DNA of 64,000 nucleotides from Zygnema cylindricum. Lineage: Eukaryota; Streptophyta; Zygnematophyceae; Zygnematales; Zygnemataceae. The DNA is taken from contig JBBHKE010003466.1 in NCBI GenBank assembly GCA_037447655.1, forward strand, positions 164,921 through 228,920. The letters run 5' to 3'. Positions 45,742 to 57,100 of this stretch are shown here, piece after piece (the stretch's first letter is position 1; each line of letters starts with the position of its first letter). The notes under the pieces were generated by a model, which was not told where the DNA came from, searched no databases, and worked only from the letters and a program-made list of their open reading frames with translations. The position numbers were made by a program, and so were the translations under genes.

Positions 45742-45880
45742 GAATACCCATACGCTGCCGATCGTTTTTTGATCTAGAGGGAGGTCAACAAGCTCCCATG
45801 TCTAAGCCTCCATGATTGACTTCATTTCATCGTTTGCTGCCTTGATCCAGTGATTCCGCTCCGATGATGAGAAGGTTACC
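45742..45880 (-). pseudogene. copia C reverse transcriptase N-terminal fragment
   Basis: Reverse-complement reading gives NHWIKAAND...MKSIMEA, TWELVDLPL-like residues, the usual start of copia RT, with a stop within it. The remaining RT and RNase H are absent. Confidence 0.6.
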
Positions 45881-46121
45881 CGGAGGGTTAAAGGCTTCTT
45901 GAGGCTGCCGAGTAGGCAAAGTTAGAACTTGCTTGTAGGCGGCGATTGGATCTTCTTCCCCCCGAAAATTCTGAGGCTGAAATTGTCGGATCTCGTGCAC
46001 TGCGCTTGTTGCGCTAGTTGCGATCCGTAGGGAGTGACTGTTGTTGGTCCGCTTCGAAATGAAGGTGTTGGGGAACTTGATTATGTTCCGACCTTTGTGT
46101 TACCACTAGTGAATTTTGCAT

Positions 46122-47582
46122 CTATGGGACAATATTATGGATGCTATCTAAAATGACATATTCCTGAACTTTTTGTTGCTTCTGCTGCTCTGTCATTTTA
46201 AATAAGTCTATCGAGTCTAGTTCATCTTTGACAACGATGTTCCTTGCTACAATGATTTTCTGTCTCTCAAAAACAAAGACTCTATAACCTTTAGAGTGAT
46301 CAGCGTATTCTAACAAAATGCCCGGCAATCCCTTAGGTTCCATTTTCCATCTATCATTAAACGTATCCAAAATAAAGCATTTACTTCCAAAAAATTTGAA
46401 ATGAGTGACATCCGTTTTTCTACCTGTCCAAATCTCAAAAGGAGTGGTTTCTACCAATCTTGAACCTATCCTATTTTTGATATAAATTGCACAATTTAAT
46501 GCTTCAGCCCAGAATTTCGGATCTATGTCCTTATCCGCAAGCATGGACCTAGAGCTTTATGTGGTAGTTCAATTTAGTCTTTGTGAGACCCCTTTCTGTT
46601 TCGGAGAGTATGGGACATGGAATTTGTGACTGATACCTTCCTTCAGTAAGAAGTTTTCAAACTCTTTTGACGTATATTCTCTGCCATTATCCGATCTGAG
46701 CTCGAGAATTGGCAAACCGTGTAGCTTCTCTGCCCACGCGTTGTAGTGTTGAAAGTGAGTGAAGACTTCACTTTTTTCCTTCATGAAAACCTTAGTAAAC
46801 CTCAAAAAATCATCTATAAACGTAACCATATATTTCATCCCCCCGGTAGATGATACCTTTGAAGGGCCGAAAACATCAGAATGAATGACTTGAAACAGTC
46901 TAGTAGATTTATGTTCAGACTCTTGAGGAAACGGTAATCTGTATATTTTTCCTAGTGCACATCCATCACACGTTTTAGGTGACTGGTTTGACAAAGTGAC
47001 TTCTTCTATTTTACCAACATTGACCATCTTTTTCATACTATCATAATTCACATGGCCTATCCATTTATGCCACAGCTCATATGACGATAATGCACCGGAA
47101 TACAAATTATCATTTTCTTTATTATCAGGCATATATATTTGATACATTTTGCTGGCATCTCTTGTTCCCGTAACTGCAATTTTCCCATTTTTGCTAACAA
47201 CCTGCCTGCCACGTTTCAGATTGACCTGAAACCCTTTACTTCCAACCAAAGAAGTTGAAAACAATTTTTTCTTAAAATCTGGGACATAGAGAACATTATG
47301 AATAGTTCTCTCAAATGCCTTGCCCTCTACATCAACTAGCAAGGAGACATCACCTACAGCCCGCGTTTCCACACTCATTCCAAATACATAGTAGATATTT
47401 TTCCTCGGTGTTGATTTCAGATTTTTGAAAACTGCCTTGTTCCAGCACATGTGGGCCGACGCTCCCGAGTCCATTATCCATCCATTGTCTTTCGCGCCCT
47501 CCATCGCTACTGCCATAGCAAATAGATCATCATCCTCCTCGTTACAGAGTGAAAGAGACTCGTCGTGATGAGATGAAGCCAC
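46122..47582 (-). pseudogene. copia C protease and integrase
   Basis: Frame 47582-46569: acidic N-terminus, retropepsin DSGASAHM, GAG-pre-integrase (LWHKWIGHVNYDSM, CDGCALGK) and integrase core with VIHSDVFGP and LRSDNGREY. The block that should hold the catalytic Glu reads SPKQKGVSQ; Lys replaces Glu, so the DDE triad is broken. A stop follows. The frame 46544-46122 continues with KFWAEALNCA and the C-terminal region (FFGSKCFIL, KGYRVF). Confidence 0.88.
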
Positions 47583-47599
47583 TGAGAATAGTGCATTTC

Positions 47600-48488
47600 C
47601 TCGTTGTGAAATAACCGTGAAGCCTTGATTTAATTGGCTCTGCTGCCATCCAGGCCTATACTGACATGTTTCATTAGCTTTTTTAAGCTTAGGACAGAAC
47701 TTATATCCATGACCTTTTTCATTACAATAAAAACAAGCATTGAAATATTTTCTTTTTCCTCTTTGATTAAACTGTCTAAACTGATTCTGATTTTGAATAA
47801 ACTGATTTTTTTGTTGATTAATCTAAACTTTTTTGTCAATTTCTGTGCTAAATGCCTCTACTTGTTTTTCACCATTAAGAATTTTAGAATATGCCTCCTC
47901 TTCTAATATCAAATTAATAGCTAACTGTAGTGTCCAGCTAGCTTTATCTTTTTGTTTCAACCTATTAGACGTTGCTCTCGTAGTATTAGGAAGAACCTTC
48001 ATTAGCAAAGCAGCCTGCTGAAACTGAGGAAAAGATCCACTAGCACAAGCATGAGAATCTATTAGTATTCGAAATTTATTACAATATTCTGCCATTGTGC
48101 CACTCGTGTATTTGTAGTCCCAAATCCTTCCAGCCCGAAATAGTTTTTCCTGAACATTAGCCTTTTCAAAATCATCCTTGAGAGATTTCCAGATATCGAT
48201 CGCCTTTATCATTTTTATCCGTGACATAGCCAATTATTCAGAAATACAAAATTTCAAAATTGACCAAGCTTGAGAATTTTTCTTTGACCAAGACAGATCC
48301 GATTCTGCCAGTGAACCATCCAAAATAATCAAAAGATTAACATTTTCGAAGTGTGTTTCCACCATATCCACCCAACACGCGTATTTTTCGCCGAAGAAAA
48401 TAGAAATTCTTGATTAGAGGCCCATGACCTGTTGTTCTACGACCACTGGAGCAGGTGGAGCGTCAGCACTAGTAGTGGAACTAGACAT
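47600..48488 (-). pseudogene. copia C gag
   Basis: Starts at ATG 48488 (MSSSTTSADAPP), with stops near 48418 and 48235. The frame 48233-47823 has KAIDIWKSLKDDF, YKYTSGTMAEYCNKF and LLMKVLPNT, the copia UBN2-type gag core. The knuckle CFYCNEKGHGYKFC is near 47690-47735 in a shifted frame. Confidence 0.8.
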
Positions 48489-49500
48489 AATCTCACTCAC
48501 AAAAGCTTATCAAGAATCCTATCAAACAGCTATTTTCTACAGCTCACCAAAACTGACACAATGAAACAAACTGCTTCAAACTATTACACAACAGAGAATA
48601 TCACAAACACTAACAACTCCCAAATTTTTAGCTCAATTGATCCAACATACACCAAGATATGCAACTCAGAAGTTTCCTAGAAACAGTTTGCAGATTATAC
48701 AGTCAGGAAGTTTGGATACATTAAATGTTCTACGTCCTAAGTCTTATACTCTTCACTCAGTTGTCCTACTACATAGTGTTGTACCTCCGATACAAGTGTT
48801 CCTAAAAGATAGGTCCAAAAGAACGAAAATGCCACTAAGTTCTAAGTGCTCCTAATCACGCATAAACTAATCTATCACTGTACAATCAATACTACACAGA
48901 ATCCTATACAGGTGATTTGTTCAAATACTTGTCGCTTGGCTTTGTGACAATTGTCTAGGTACGTCCATCCGGTTGTTGCAGAACATATGTTAGCGAGTCA
49001 CTTAATTATTCTCTTATGAATCTCGTCTATTGACTAGATTTATATCAATCGTAGCAGCGCAGTCCAATTTGTGATCACATTCAAATATTTGCAACTTTAT
49101 AGCAGCTACGCTTTCCCATACCAAAAACAGCCGCAGCTGCGTTTGTCTTGTTGTGTAGCAATTACGTTGTCCTGTACCAAAATATTAGCAGTTGCGTTTG
49201 TCCCGTTGCGTCGCAGGCTGCATTTGTCCGTACAGACCATATCAAAAATAACCGCAGCTGCGCTTGTTCCATCTCCATCGCAGCTTCGTTGTTCCAATGC
49301 TAGTGTAGGTACCATTCAAAAACTTGCACGGTGCTTCAAATGACGACACGTGTCTCTATAGATCTATTATTCAGCCGTCTTATAAATTTTGTTGAGACTT
49401 AAAGCTTTCCAAAAACAACATTTTAGACCGATTTTTGTGTGAGTTTCTTACTTCTTTTAATTATGGGATAACTACACTTGCATCCTTATCATCTTTAGTC
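48489..49500. other. probable LTR or leader of copia C, undelimited
   Basis: No gene. The region lies upstream of copia C gag, where its 5' LTR should be, but I cannot mark TG...CA ends. Around 49080-49320 it has recurring CAGC(T)GCG(T/C)TTGT(C/T) phrases with CCATACCAAAA, an irregular local duplication. Part of 48500-48800 faintly resembles 50000-50450. Confidence 0.35.
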
Positions 49501-49529
49501 CCAACTCTTGTCTCAAAACAACAATAGGT

Positions 49530-49930
49530 GCTTCTAAAAGAGAGCACCTTCCATCATCATCTGCCAATATTGAAATTAAGATCCATCAAATATGGGCACG
49601 TTAGAGGGTGGGCCTATAACCTAAAATTATTTGGCTTTAATTAGCCCACATAAATATGCATCATGTACGATACCTCTATGGCTATATTTGCCACTTTGAC
49701 TTTACCAATAAATATTTGCCTTCAAGGTAAACAAAAACTTTGACCACCCACACCCAGTGAGGACCAGATTTCGTGAGTCGAACACAAAAAAACAAAAGTA
49801 AATTTGCTCAACCGAGGGATAAATTATCATTAGTCAAAGATGACGTATAATTACAAAAGCTACCTCGGAGAGAGTCAGCTCAAAAATGCCTAAGTCCTAT
49901 GACGCCTAATCACAATTGTTGTCCATATTC
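49530..49930 (-). mobile_element. copia E remnant: gag start, PBS and LTR beginning
   Basis: The plus strand at 49606-49621 reads GGGTGGGCCTATAACC, the half-tRNA PBS with one change. To its left a minus frame gives NVPIFDGS and FQYW, the gag start seen in A and B. To its right LTR-like sequence begins and shares phrases with the A/B LTRs (AGCTACCTCGGAGAGAGTC, CTAAGTCCTA) to about 49910. The change turns the ATG within the PBS to ATA. Confidence 0.65.
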
Positions 49931-50682
49931 TATTTCAGCCATGGATTACTCTCAGAAGCACCACAGTCTACACCTCAAACAGCTATGTTTCAGACAGCAC
50001 ATATTACTCCACAATTAACAAAATCCCCTCAAACTGCACCAATAAGCAGTATACTATAGATACTATAATCTTCCAATGATACAGCCAAATTTACTAAGAA
50101 ATCTAGAAGATATAAGCTCCAGAGAGTCACAAAAACAGCTGACAGCTTAACAAACTAACCACTTAGACTGCTCACAGAATCTTACAAAGATAAATGAATA
50201 GAATTAAACTTCTCACACATTTATATTCTATATCAAAGAATATCTCCACAAAGTTTCACATGAATGCACAAAATAGAGTGATGACAATAACAGGTCTAAG
50301 ATACAGAAAACAATCTACCATTGCTTTAATAAACTTGACTACAATACACAAAATATTCTAAGTCCTACAAGTTATACTCAGACACTTCACTACTCAATTT
50401 ACGGAGGCATACCCGTCGTACGGTATCTACCATCTACCTAAACTATTGTAAGTATACCCGAATAGTTGAAGGTATATCAGACTGACCAGATCTACACTAA
50501 TAAATTAATTAGCAAGAAGACAAACCTATGTTGTACAGGATATTTACACCGACATCTTTGCAATCTTTGTACGTCTCACATCTAGACCAGTCAGACTATA
50601 TGGAAGTTGATAAGCCCATATGAATGTTATCAAATCCATCTACCATCTATGGCATGCTGCCCATACGGAGGCATTTAACTCA
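49931..50682. other. unassigned repeat-like sequence before the gap
   Basis: AT-rich, with many CACAGAATCTTAC, CTAAGTCCTA and ACTCAGACAC-like phrases suggesting LTR remains. No ORF and no delimitable ends. Confidence 0.35.
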
Positions 50683-50692
50683 NNNNNNNNNN
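50683..50692. other. assembly gap (10 N)
   Basis: Ten undetermined bases joining two sequences; the true distance is unknown. Confidence 0.99.
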
Positions 50693-51198
50693 AAACAGCA
50701 GAACACAAAAAGCTGGGTGAAGGTGCTGTTTTTTACAACAAGAAACCAGATTTTATCTGGCGTCTTCGGTGGGTTTGATAGTACGTTTTTCGATTCGTTT
50801 TTATCCAGCTGCTTGTTAGTAAACTTTACGTAGGAGGTATGCGCATGTTGTTGTAAATCCCAAAGTACTTTATATATAATGATTATTTGATTATACTTTG
50901 ATTATACTCTTGTTTATGTGTGATGAATTTGTCTTTATTATTTATTTATGTTATTTTATATATGTTTGATATGCATTGTTTATGCATTTGTCCTAGGGTT
51001 TGTTTATGTCGATTATTCCATCAAACCTTAGATGATGTCATAGGGTTTATTTATGTTGATTATTTCATGAAACCCTAAATGTTGTTGTACGCGTATGGAG
51101 GATGCATTTCAAATGATTGTTCGTCGACCTATTTTTGCTTAGCTTTTTGCATGATAGTTTGGGTGGCTTCTGCGGTCTATTTTAGACCAAAGAACAAC
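50693..51198. other. intergenic sequence
   Basis: AT-rich. A pair of similar ~55-bp phrases around AGGGTTT(G/A)TTTATGT(C/T)GATTAT and AAACC(T/C)TA(G/A)ATG occurs at about 50995-51080. No gene. Confidence 0.4.
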
Positions 51199-51475
51199 AT
51201 TTTTTGTCGTGGAAGTGGGTCGAAAAACACAAGACGACAAATTTTTGTACATCTTAAGTTCGACGTTGACGCAAATTGTACTCTACAAATTTGTTATTCC
51301 TTTGTAAGGTTGCAACTTAGGCAGTACGCGCTAAGTTTTACAACAAAACGACAGAAAAAAATCCTTACTTATTCACATGGGGACATACCCTAACACTCTT
51401 TTCTTATTTACTCAATAATTTACTTACACTACAGTAATAACAATCCACGATTTAATGTAGTTTGTTTATTTTGAC
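51199..51475. repeat. right half of AGGGTRTGTCCCC MITE plus duplicated flank
   Basis: 51199-51393 equals the right part of 37570-38344 (from TTTTTTGTCGTGGAAGTGGG to CATGGGGACATACCCT). 51394-51475 continues as at 38345-38418. The joint copy shows that the MITE and its flank were duplicated as one piece. Confidence 0.75.
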
Positions 51476-51512
51476 GACACGTCATTAGGGGACTTTCTTA
51501 GGTAATGATAAC

Positions 51513-51806
51513 ATTTTGAGCATAGTTCAAAAGTAGGTGAAAGTAGGCCCATACAATACGCCTACTGTACGTAAAACATACGATATGACCTTAAGACCCA
51601 TATTGTATTGGTCACAAAATGAAAAAGAAAAGTAACAGGGTTGAGTTGCACATCATTCGATAGAGAATTAAACGTCATCGGACTGTCGCTGATCAAAGTA
51701 GTGATCAAAGTAACGATCTAAGAAGATCACATGAAAAGCCCACAACATAACTTGCGCCTACCAAAGGCCTACCATAAAACGCCTACTTTTGAACTATGGT
51801 TTTTAG
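51513..51806. mobile_element. hAT-type MITE with CATAGTTCAAAAGTAGG ends, copy 3
   Basis: The element is 51521-51798 (278 bp), with perfect 17-bp inverted repeats. The flanking octamers ATTTTGAG and GTTTTTAG agree at six of eight positions. Its interior matches copies 1 and 2 (CTTAAGACCCATATTG, ACAGGGTTGAGTTGCACATC, GATCACATGAAAA). Confidence 0.82.
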
Positions 51807-52697
51807 TGGTGTTGTGTATCGGTAAGGATTTTCCGATAACGGATATGGGTTTTTTTTCGGGTATCCGATAATCGATATATTGGTACGATATATCGACATC
51901 GGTCTTAACCGATAATATCGGGTACTTATCGGCGATAATGCCGATAACGATAACTATCGGTGATAACTGTATGGACCGTACAGATAAATGTACGACAAAT
52001 ACACTAAAATGTACGTCTTATTCCCCGGAGGTGTCGAAGCACAGAAAGTACGGTAGCTACCATGAGACCTGTACGGTTTTGATACGGATCCAGTAAAAAA
52101 CGATGTACCTTTCACATCCGACGCCATGGCTTTGTCCCTTTATTATTTGAGATCCCTAGGGACCTGCCACGTGGCAATCTGTCGGCTTTTTGGGCAAAAG
52201 CTGCCAAAAGAGCCATTCAGGGATGTCGGCGCTCACGCTGACCCGTCCGCTCGTGTTTTCTCATTCGAAGTCGTCCGTTCGATTCCGACGGCACACAGAA
52301 TGTTATTTTGCGTCTGCTGTACTTTTGTGTCCGCCGTCCTTTTCCACTTCCATGTTCACCAGTTTTTTAGTAAAATTCTGTACGTCGCCGTAAATTTTTT
52401 TGTTCAGTCAATCGGCCAACGCTTATATGTTGCGCTGTCCGTAATAAATCGCAGTTAAACGGTAACGGAACAGATTTTAATACGTGGCATGCCACACTAT
52501 ATAAAATCAATAAAATAATACAGTATGTTATAAAGTACTATTGTATGCATACTATATAGTTTTTAAGTTATCGCCGATATGGAATTTGTTGGTCCTAGAC
52601 CGATATATCGGAACCTTTGACCGTTCGATAACCGATAACTATCGGTATCGGTGTTATCGCGATAAGTTTTTTACCGATACACAACACTAGTTTTTAG
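51799..52697. mobile_element. hAT-like MITE with TAGTGTTGTGTATCGG ends
   Basis: The element is 51807-52689 (883 bp), with TGGTGTTGTGTATCGG and CCGATACACAACACTA as ends. It is flanked by a perfect 8-bp duplication, GTTTTTAG, at 51799-51806 and 52690-52697. It assigns the whole TAGTGTTG family to hAT. Interior has CCGATAACGATAACT-type words near both ends and no ORF of substance. Confidence 0.88.
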
Positions 52698-53830
52698 GGC
52701 TCCTTAAGGAATTTGTCTGGTTTTAACGGTTGAAAACATTCGGTTTGGTGGAGTGACGGTTTCGTTTGGTTTGAAAGTTTAAATACCGGCCTCAAACCGA
52801 GCCGTTCGGTTTGGTCCACACTGGAACCGAACTGAACCGGGCCGTGCCTGTGACAAGCAATTTTTAGGGCGATTGCATAAAGGTTTGGGCAACTAGAATT
52901 TCCACATTGGACGGAGGCTCTTTAATCGGAAATGTAACGCTTCTGTTTAGCTGTCTTCATGTAGAAGTACAGACAGCTGGTCCCTGAAGATGTCGTAAAG
53001 CAGTACCAATTTCTATCGTCGATCATGACTTTGTAGCGTGTACTTTTTCTGCCACGTGGAAGAACAAGAGCTGGGCACGCTCGAACTTCCTCACCCGGAC
53101 GCAGCCCATGTTTCGCAAATTACAAAGACATCCATGTTGATCGTCTGCAATAACACCCGTTCTCTCCACCCTATTAAAGTTTCCTGTAAATTGGGACTGG
53201 ACTGTAAAATACTGTACTCTTTAACGAGCAAACTTTTGAAGATTGGACTCGAGATAATACGCAAACTATTTGACGAACGTTGGCGTAGTTATATTAGGCT
53301 ATTAGCATCGGCATTGGATGACGGGTACAGATGGGCACTTCAAAACATACGCTATATGTTGAAACTCTGCTCCCTGCTGTACGTTCACAGTTGAATTCTT
53401 GGCTTTCCATGTTTTTATAGTTTTATTGAGAAATGAAACAAATAGGCTTTTGACGCAGGGCCTAGCGTTACACCTCATTCGCATGGGCCGCAATATTTTC
53501 CTAGGCGCTTTCCCCCGTTTAGCGGGCATCCCTTTGGATGTCGCAGCGTCGCAGCGCCGCATCGTACTTGCATCGTAGCCAATGACGCCGCTCCTGATAG
53601 TGATGATAAGGGTTATTACTTAGTAGTTTATGACACTATCGACGTTTTGTGTAAAACGTACAATCCGGACACTTTTTTGAGTAATTGTACGTACGGATAT
53701 TTTCAAATCTGTACGATTCACCATCAATATGAGGATGAATTACTATTTTTTTCTCGAGTAATTGCACTCGTGTACCCTATGATCCGATTATGTCGCACGC
53801 GCTGTCACAGAGTCCCAGCCGCCACCCGCT
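52698..53830. other. intergenic, upstream of the Mei2-like gene
   Basis: 52720-52850 is rich in CGGTTTGG/AACCGAAC words. The rest is unremarkable. The 118-codon ORF at 53038-53394 has no recognisable domain and I do not call it. Confidence 0.4.
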
Positions 53831-53843
53831 GTACCTCCTCCCA

Positions 53844-53851
53844 TTAGGGTT
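53844..53851 (+). promoter_or_regulatory. telo-box-like motif before Mei2-like gene
   Basis: TTAGGGTT followed by a pyrimidine-rich stretch, about 270 bp before the candidate ATG. Such motifs with CT-rich leaders are common near plant transcription starts; function here is inferred. Confidence 0.3.
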
Positions 53852-54116
53852 CTTTTTTCGCCTCTCCTCTCTCTTCCATAGTGTCTCCTTTTCTTATCTC
53901 TCTAGTGTCTATGGATGATAACTTGAAATTTAAATTTTGTGCGCTGACGGCATTCATATTCTCTCTTCCGTTGCTGTATTAAACTTTGTATGTATTTATG
54001 TTTGTGGACAGCATGATTGCAACTCCAGTTATTGTAAAAATAGGGGATTCTAATATATAATTGTTGGTTGTTAACTGTTTTCAAATCAGAAGCGGCAGGT
54101 TTGTGAACAATTCTTA

Positions 54117-57100
54117 ATGTTGGCATTCGAGCATCAGATCATGGATCGAAGTCGTTTAGATCCAGTACAATTTCAGCCGCAAGTCAATTCTTTGCCTTAT
54201 TATTGTTCCTCTAACTCATATAACGAGAACGACCATGCAAGTGTTTTGCCAGCCGAAGTGAGTCTTTCTTTCTCTCCCTCCCTCTCCGTGCCCCTATCTT
54301 CCTGCCTCCCAGTTTCCTCCGAATACTTTATCTCCTCTCTATGTTCCCCTTCCCTTCACCAGCCCTTTTGCCCCTTGCCCGAAGTCTCCTTTGTCCATTC
54401 TCCAACTGTGAGCCTAGCTCCGAATCCAATCTAGGGTAGACGTAAAATGCTGAGATTTCTTCCTGTCATTTTTTGTCCTTTTGCAGCACCGCCATGTCGG
54501 ATTCTGGAAGGGTGAACAGGAGGTTAATGACGCTATTGATGATGCTCATTCAGCGTATCTGGAGTCAGATTCAAACAATTTAACAGGTGGACATTCGTTT
54601 CCATGGAACTGACAGATAACTGATTGATTTGAGGAATGGAATGGTTTTCTGTTTGTCTTCCTCCCCGTACCAGTTTGTTCTGTGATCCTATTTGAGCTTG
54701 ACGGTCGTGTTAGATTTTTAGAAGTAAGTTCTCCTAAGTTTTGCTGTTCTTACAAAACAGTCTTGATGATTGTGTGCAGGTTTGCAAAGTATTAATGACA
54801 CGAATTTTCCGAAGGATTTGGATTTTTCGAAGGATTTAATGCCCGGAGAGGGAGAGCGAGCTCTTAATAGTGTTGGTGGAGGTGACCTTGACTGGAGGCT
54901 GTGTGACATCCGCGATAGCCGTGATTGGTTAGGATTTGATTCCGAGCAAAACATGAAGAATTCTGTGGATAGACTTCTTTCTGGAGATCGCAGGACTGGT
55001 GTGAGCACTCTCATGGGTTCGTACTCTTGGAGCGGTAGTGGAGATTTGCCGGGAGGAAAGACCTTTTTGTCTCATGTGCATCATGGACTTCCACTACAAA
55101 GAAACGGAGTTACAGAGCACGGCTTAGGATCTTCACCACGTTCTGGACTAGAGATGGATGCTACCAATAATCCATCCAGTTCCTCATTTGCCACTTTGTT
55201 TGAAAGCAAACGTACATTTCACAACGCCTTTTTCCAATCTCTAGCTTCTTCCATGGAGTCAGAGATTCCTGTTGTTTTCTTTTTTTGAAGCTGGTTATTA
55301 GTGTGAAGTACACCCAAATTTTTCAATTATTGTTGATACTTTTTAGGATGCAATGGTGGGCCTTTTGAATTAACCTTTGAAACCTATTTGAAACTCTGTT
55401 TTGTGGTATTTTTGTGTCTTTTTGCTTTGCAGTGAGCCTTGTGGATGGCACCTTATTCAGGGCAAATGCTGCATCTATGATGGACAGTGGGAGGGACTCG
55501 GAAGGAAGGAACAGAGAAGAGCAGTTAAGGTCTTTGGAGGAGCTCGAGTCTCAAACAATTGGGAGGCTTCTCCCTGACGATGAAGAGGAGCTCTTTGCTG
55601 GGATGGTGGAAGAATATGATAGAAGAGCTCAGGCTTCGGGGAGTGGAAGTTTAGAAGAAACAGAAGATTTTGACCTTTTCAGCAGTGGGGGTGGTCTTGA
55701 ATTGGAAGGGGAAGGCCCTGATGGATTAGGTTTTGGATTACCGAAAAGTTCAGATTCATTTTCAGGAACCTCTGGGCAATTGGCAAACTCCGCAAATGCC
55801 AATGGTTTGGCTGGAGAACATCCCTTTGGTGAACATCCGTCCAGGACACTGTTTGTCAGAAATATTAACAGTAATGTGGAAGATTCTGAATTGCGTACAT
55901 TATTTGAGGTAAGGCATACTGACACCTAAGACCATTTTCTGCAAAGGTATTTTCGTAGTTTACAGGCTTCTAGAAGTACTTTTTCACACTAGTTTCGTGC
56001 ATTTGAGGTGATCTGTATAGTCTGGGTATTTATTTCTTTTTGGAACTAGTTATCTAACAGTGAAAATTTTCATTTCAGAAGAATCGTGGTTTCTCATCAT
56101 ATTCCAACATGCCATAGTAAGATGTTGATGTGATTATCTCCTTCTTAATCGTTGATTTACCCATTTTGTGGTAGTTAGTGGAAGGGGTCCCACCTTGGCT
56201 TACTTTCTATCAGCTAGAAGGCATTGAGGTTTTCTATCAACATTTACCGATATGAATTGAATTTATTGTTTTTCTGTTTAGCAATATGGAGCTATCCGAA
56301 CGCTTTACACTGCCTGCAAGCACCGTGGATTTGTCATGATCTCTTATTATGATATTCGAGCCGCAAGAAGTGCTATGCGAGCGCTTCAAAACAAGCCCTT
56401 GCGAAGACGGAAACTTGACATCCACTTTTCCATTCCCAAGGTAGTCACGCTCGGCCCTCTCATTCCGGCCCTAGACGAAAAAGTTTTCAATATAGCAGTC
56501 ATAGAGGAGATCTGGTGTTCGTTTTTCATCCTAACTTGCTTGTGTTTATGCTAGGACCTGCTAATGAGACTGCTACTTTGAAACTACGCTTATGATTTTT
56601 CATGAGCTGCTCTAAATTTGTTATGCTCCAGGAAAACCCGTCTGATAAAGATGTGAATCAAGGAACTCTTGTTGTCTTCAATCTGGATGCTTCTGTGTCT
56701 AATGACGAGCTTCGGCAGATATTTGGCGTATACGGAGAGGTGAAAGAGGTAAGTTCAAATTTGAAATTTACGGGTTTGTTGTTGTGCTGTTTTAGTAGGG
56801 TCTGATGTTAACAAGGTACTTTTGGTACCTATTTGCGGGTTTGTTGTTGTGCTGTTTTAGTAGGGCCTGATGTTAACAAGGTACTTTTGGTACCTGTTTA
56901 CGGGTTTGTTGTTGTGCTGTTTTAGTAGGGCCTGATGTTAACAAGGTACTTTTGGTACCTGTTGCTGTGTTGAATCTGTCTTTTTGCAGATACGGGAGAC
57001 TCCTCACAAGAGGCATCACAAGTTTGTGGAGTTCTATGATGTGAGGGCCGCAGAATCTGCGTTAAGGGCTCTCAATAGAAGTGATATTGCGGGAAAACGA

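Larger units (their letters stand above)
45742..48488 (-). mobile_element. copia retrotransposon C, 3'-truncated, different lineage
   Basis: Minus-strand gag, protease, integrase and the start of RT are present. RT is cut off at 45742 by the partial LTR D. The protein sequence is clearly different from A, B and F. An LTR to its right (48489-49500) cannot be delimited and no half-tRNA PBS is seen there. Confidence 0.85.

Noticed and set aside
44863-45747. GAATAC at both sides of LTR D as a target duplication
   Set aside because: The left GAATAC aligns with internal LTR sequence of copia A, so it is not outside the element; the similarity is coincidental.
53038-53394. 118-codon ORF before the Mei2-like gene
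   Set aside because: No domain, no splice context and composition like intergenic DNA.
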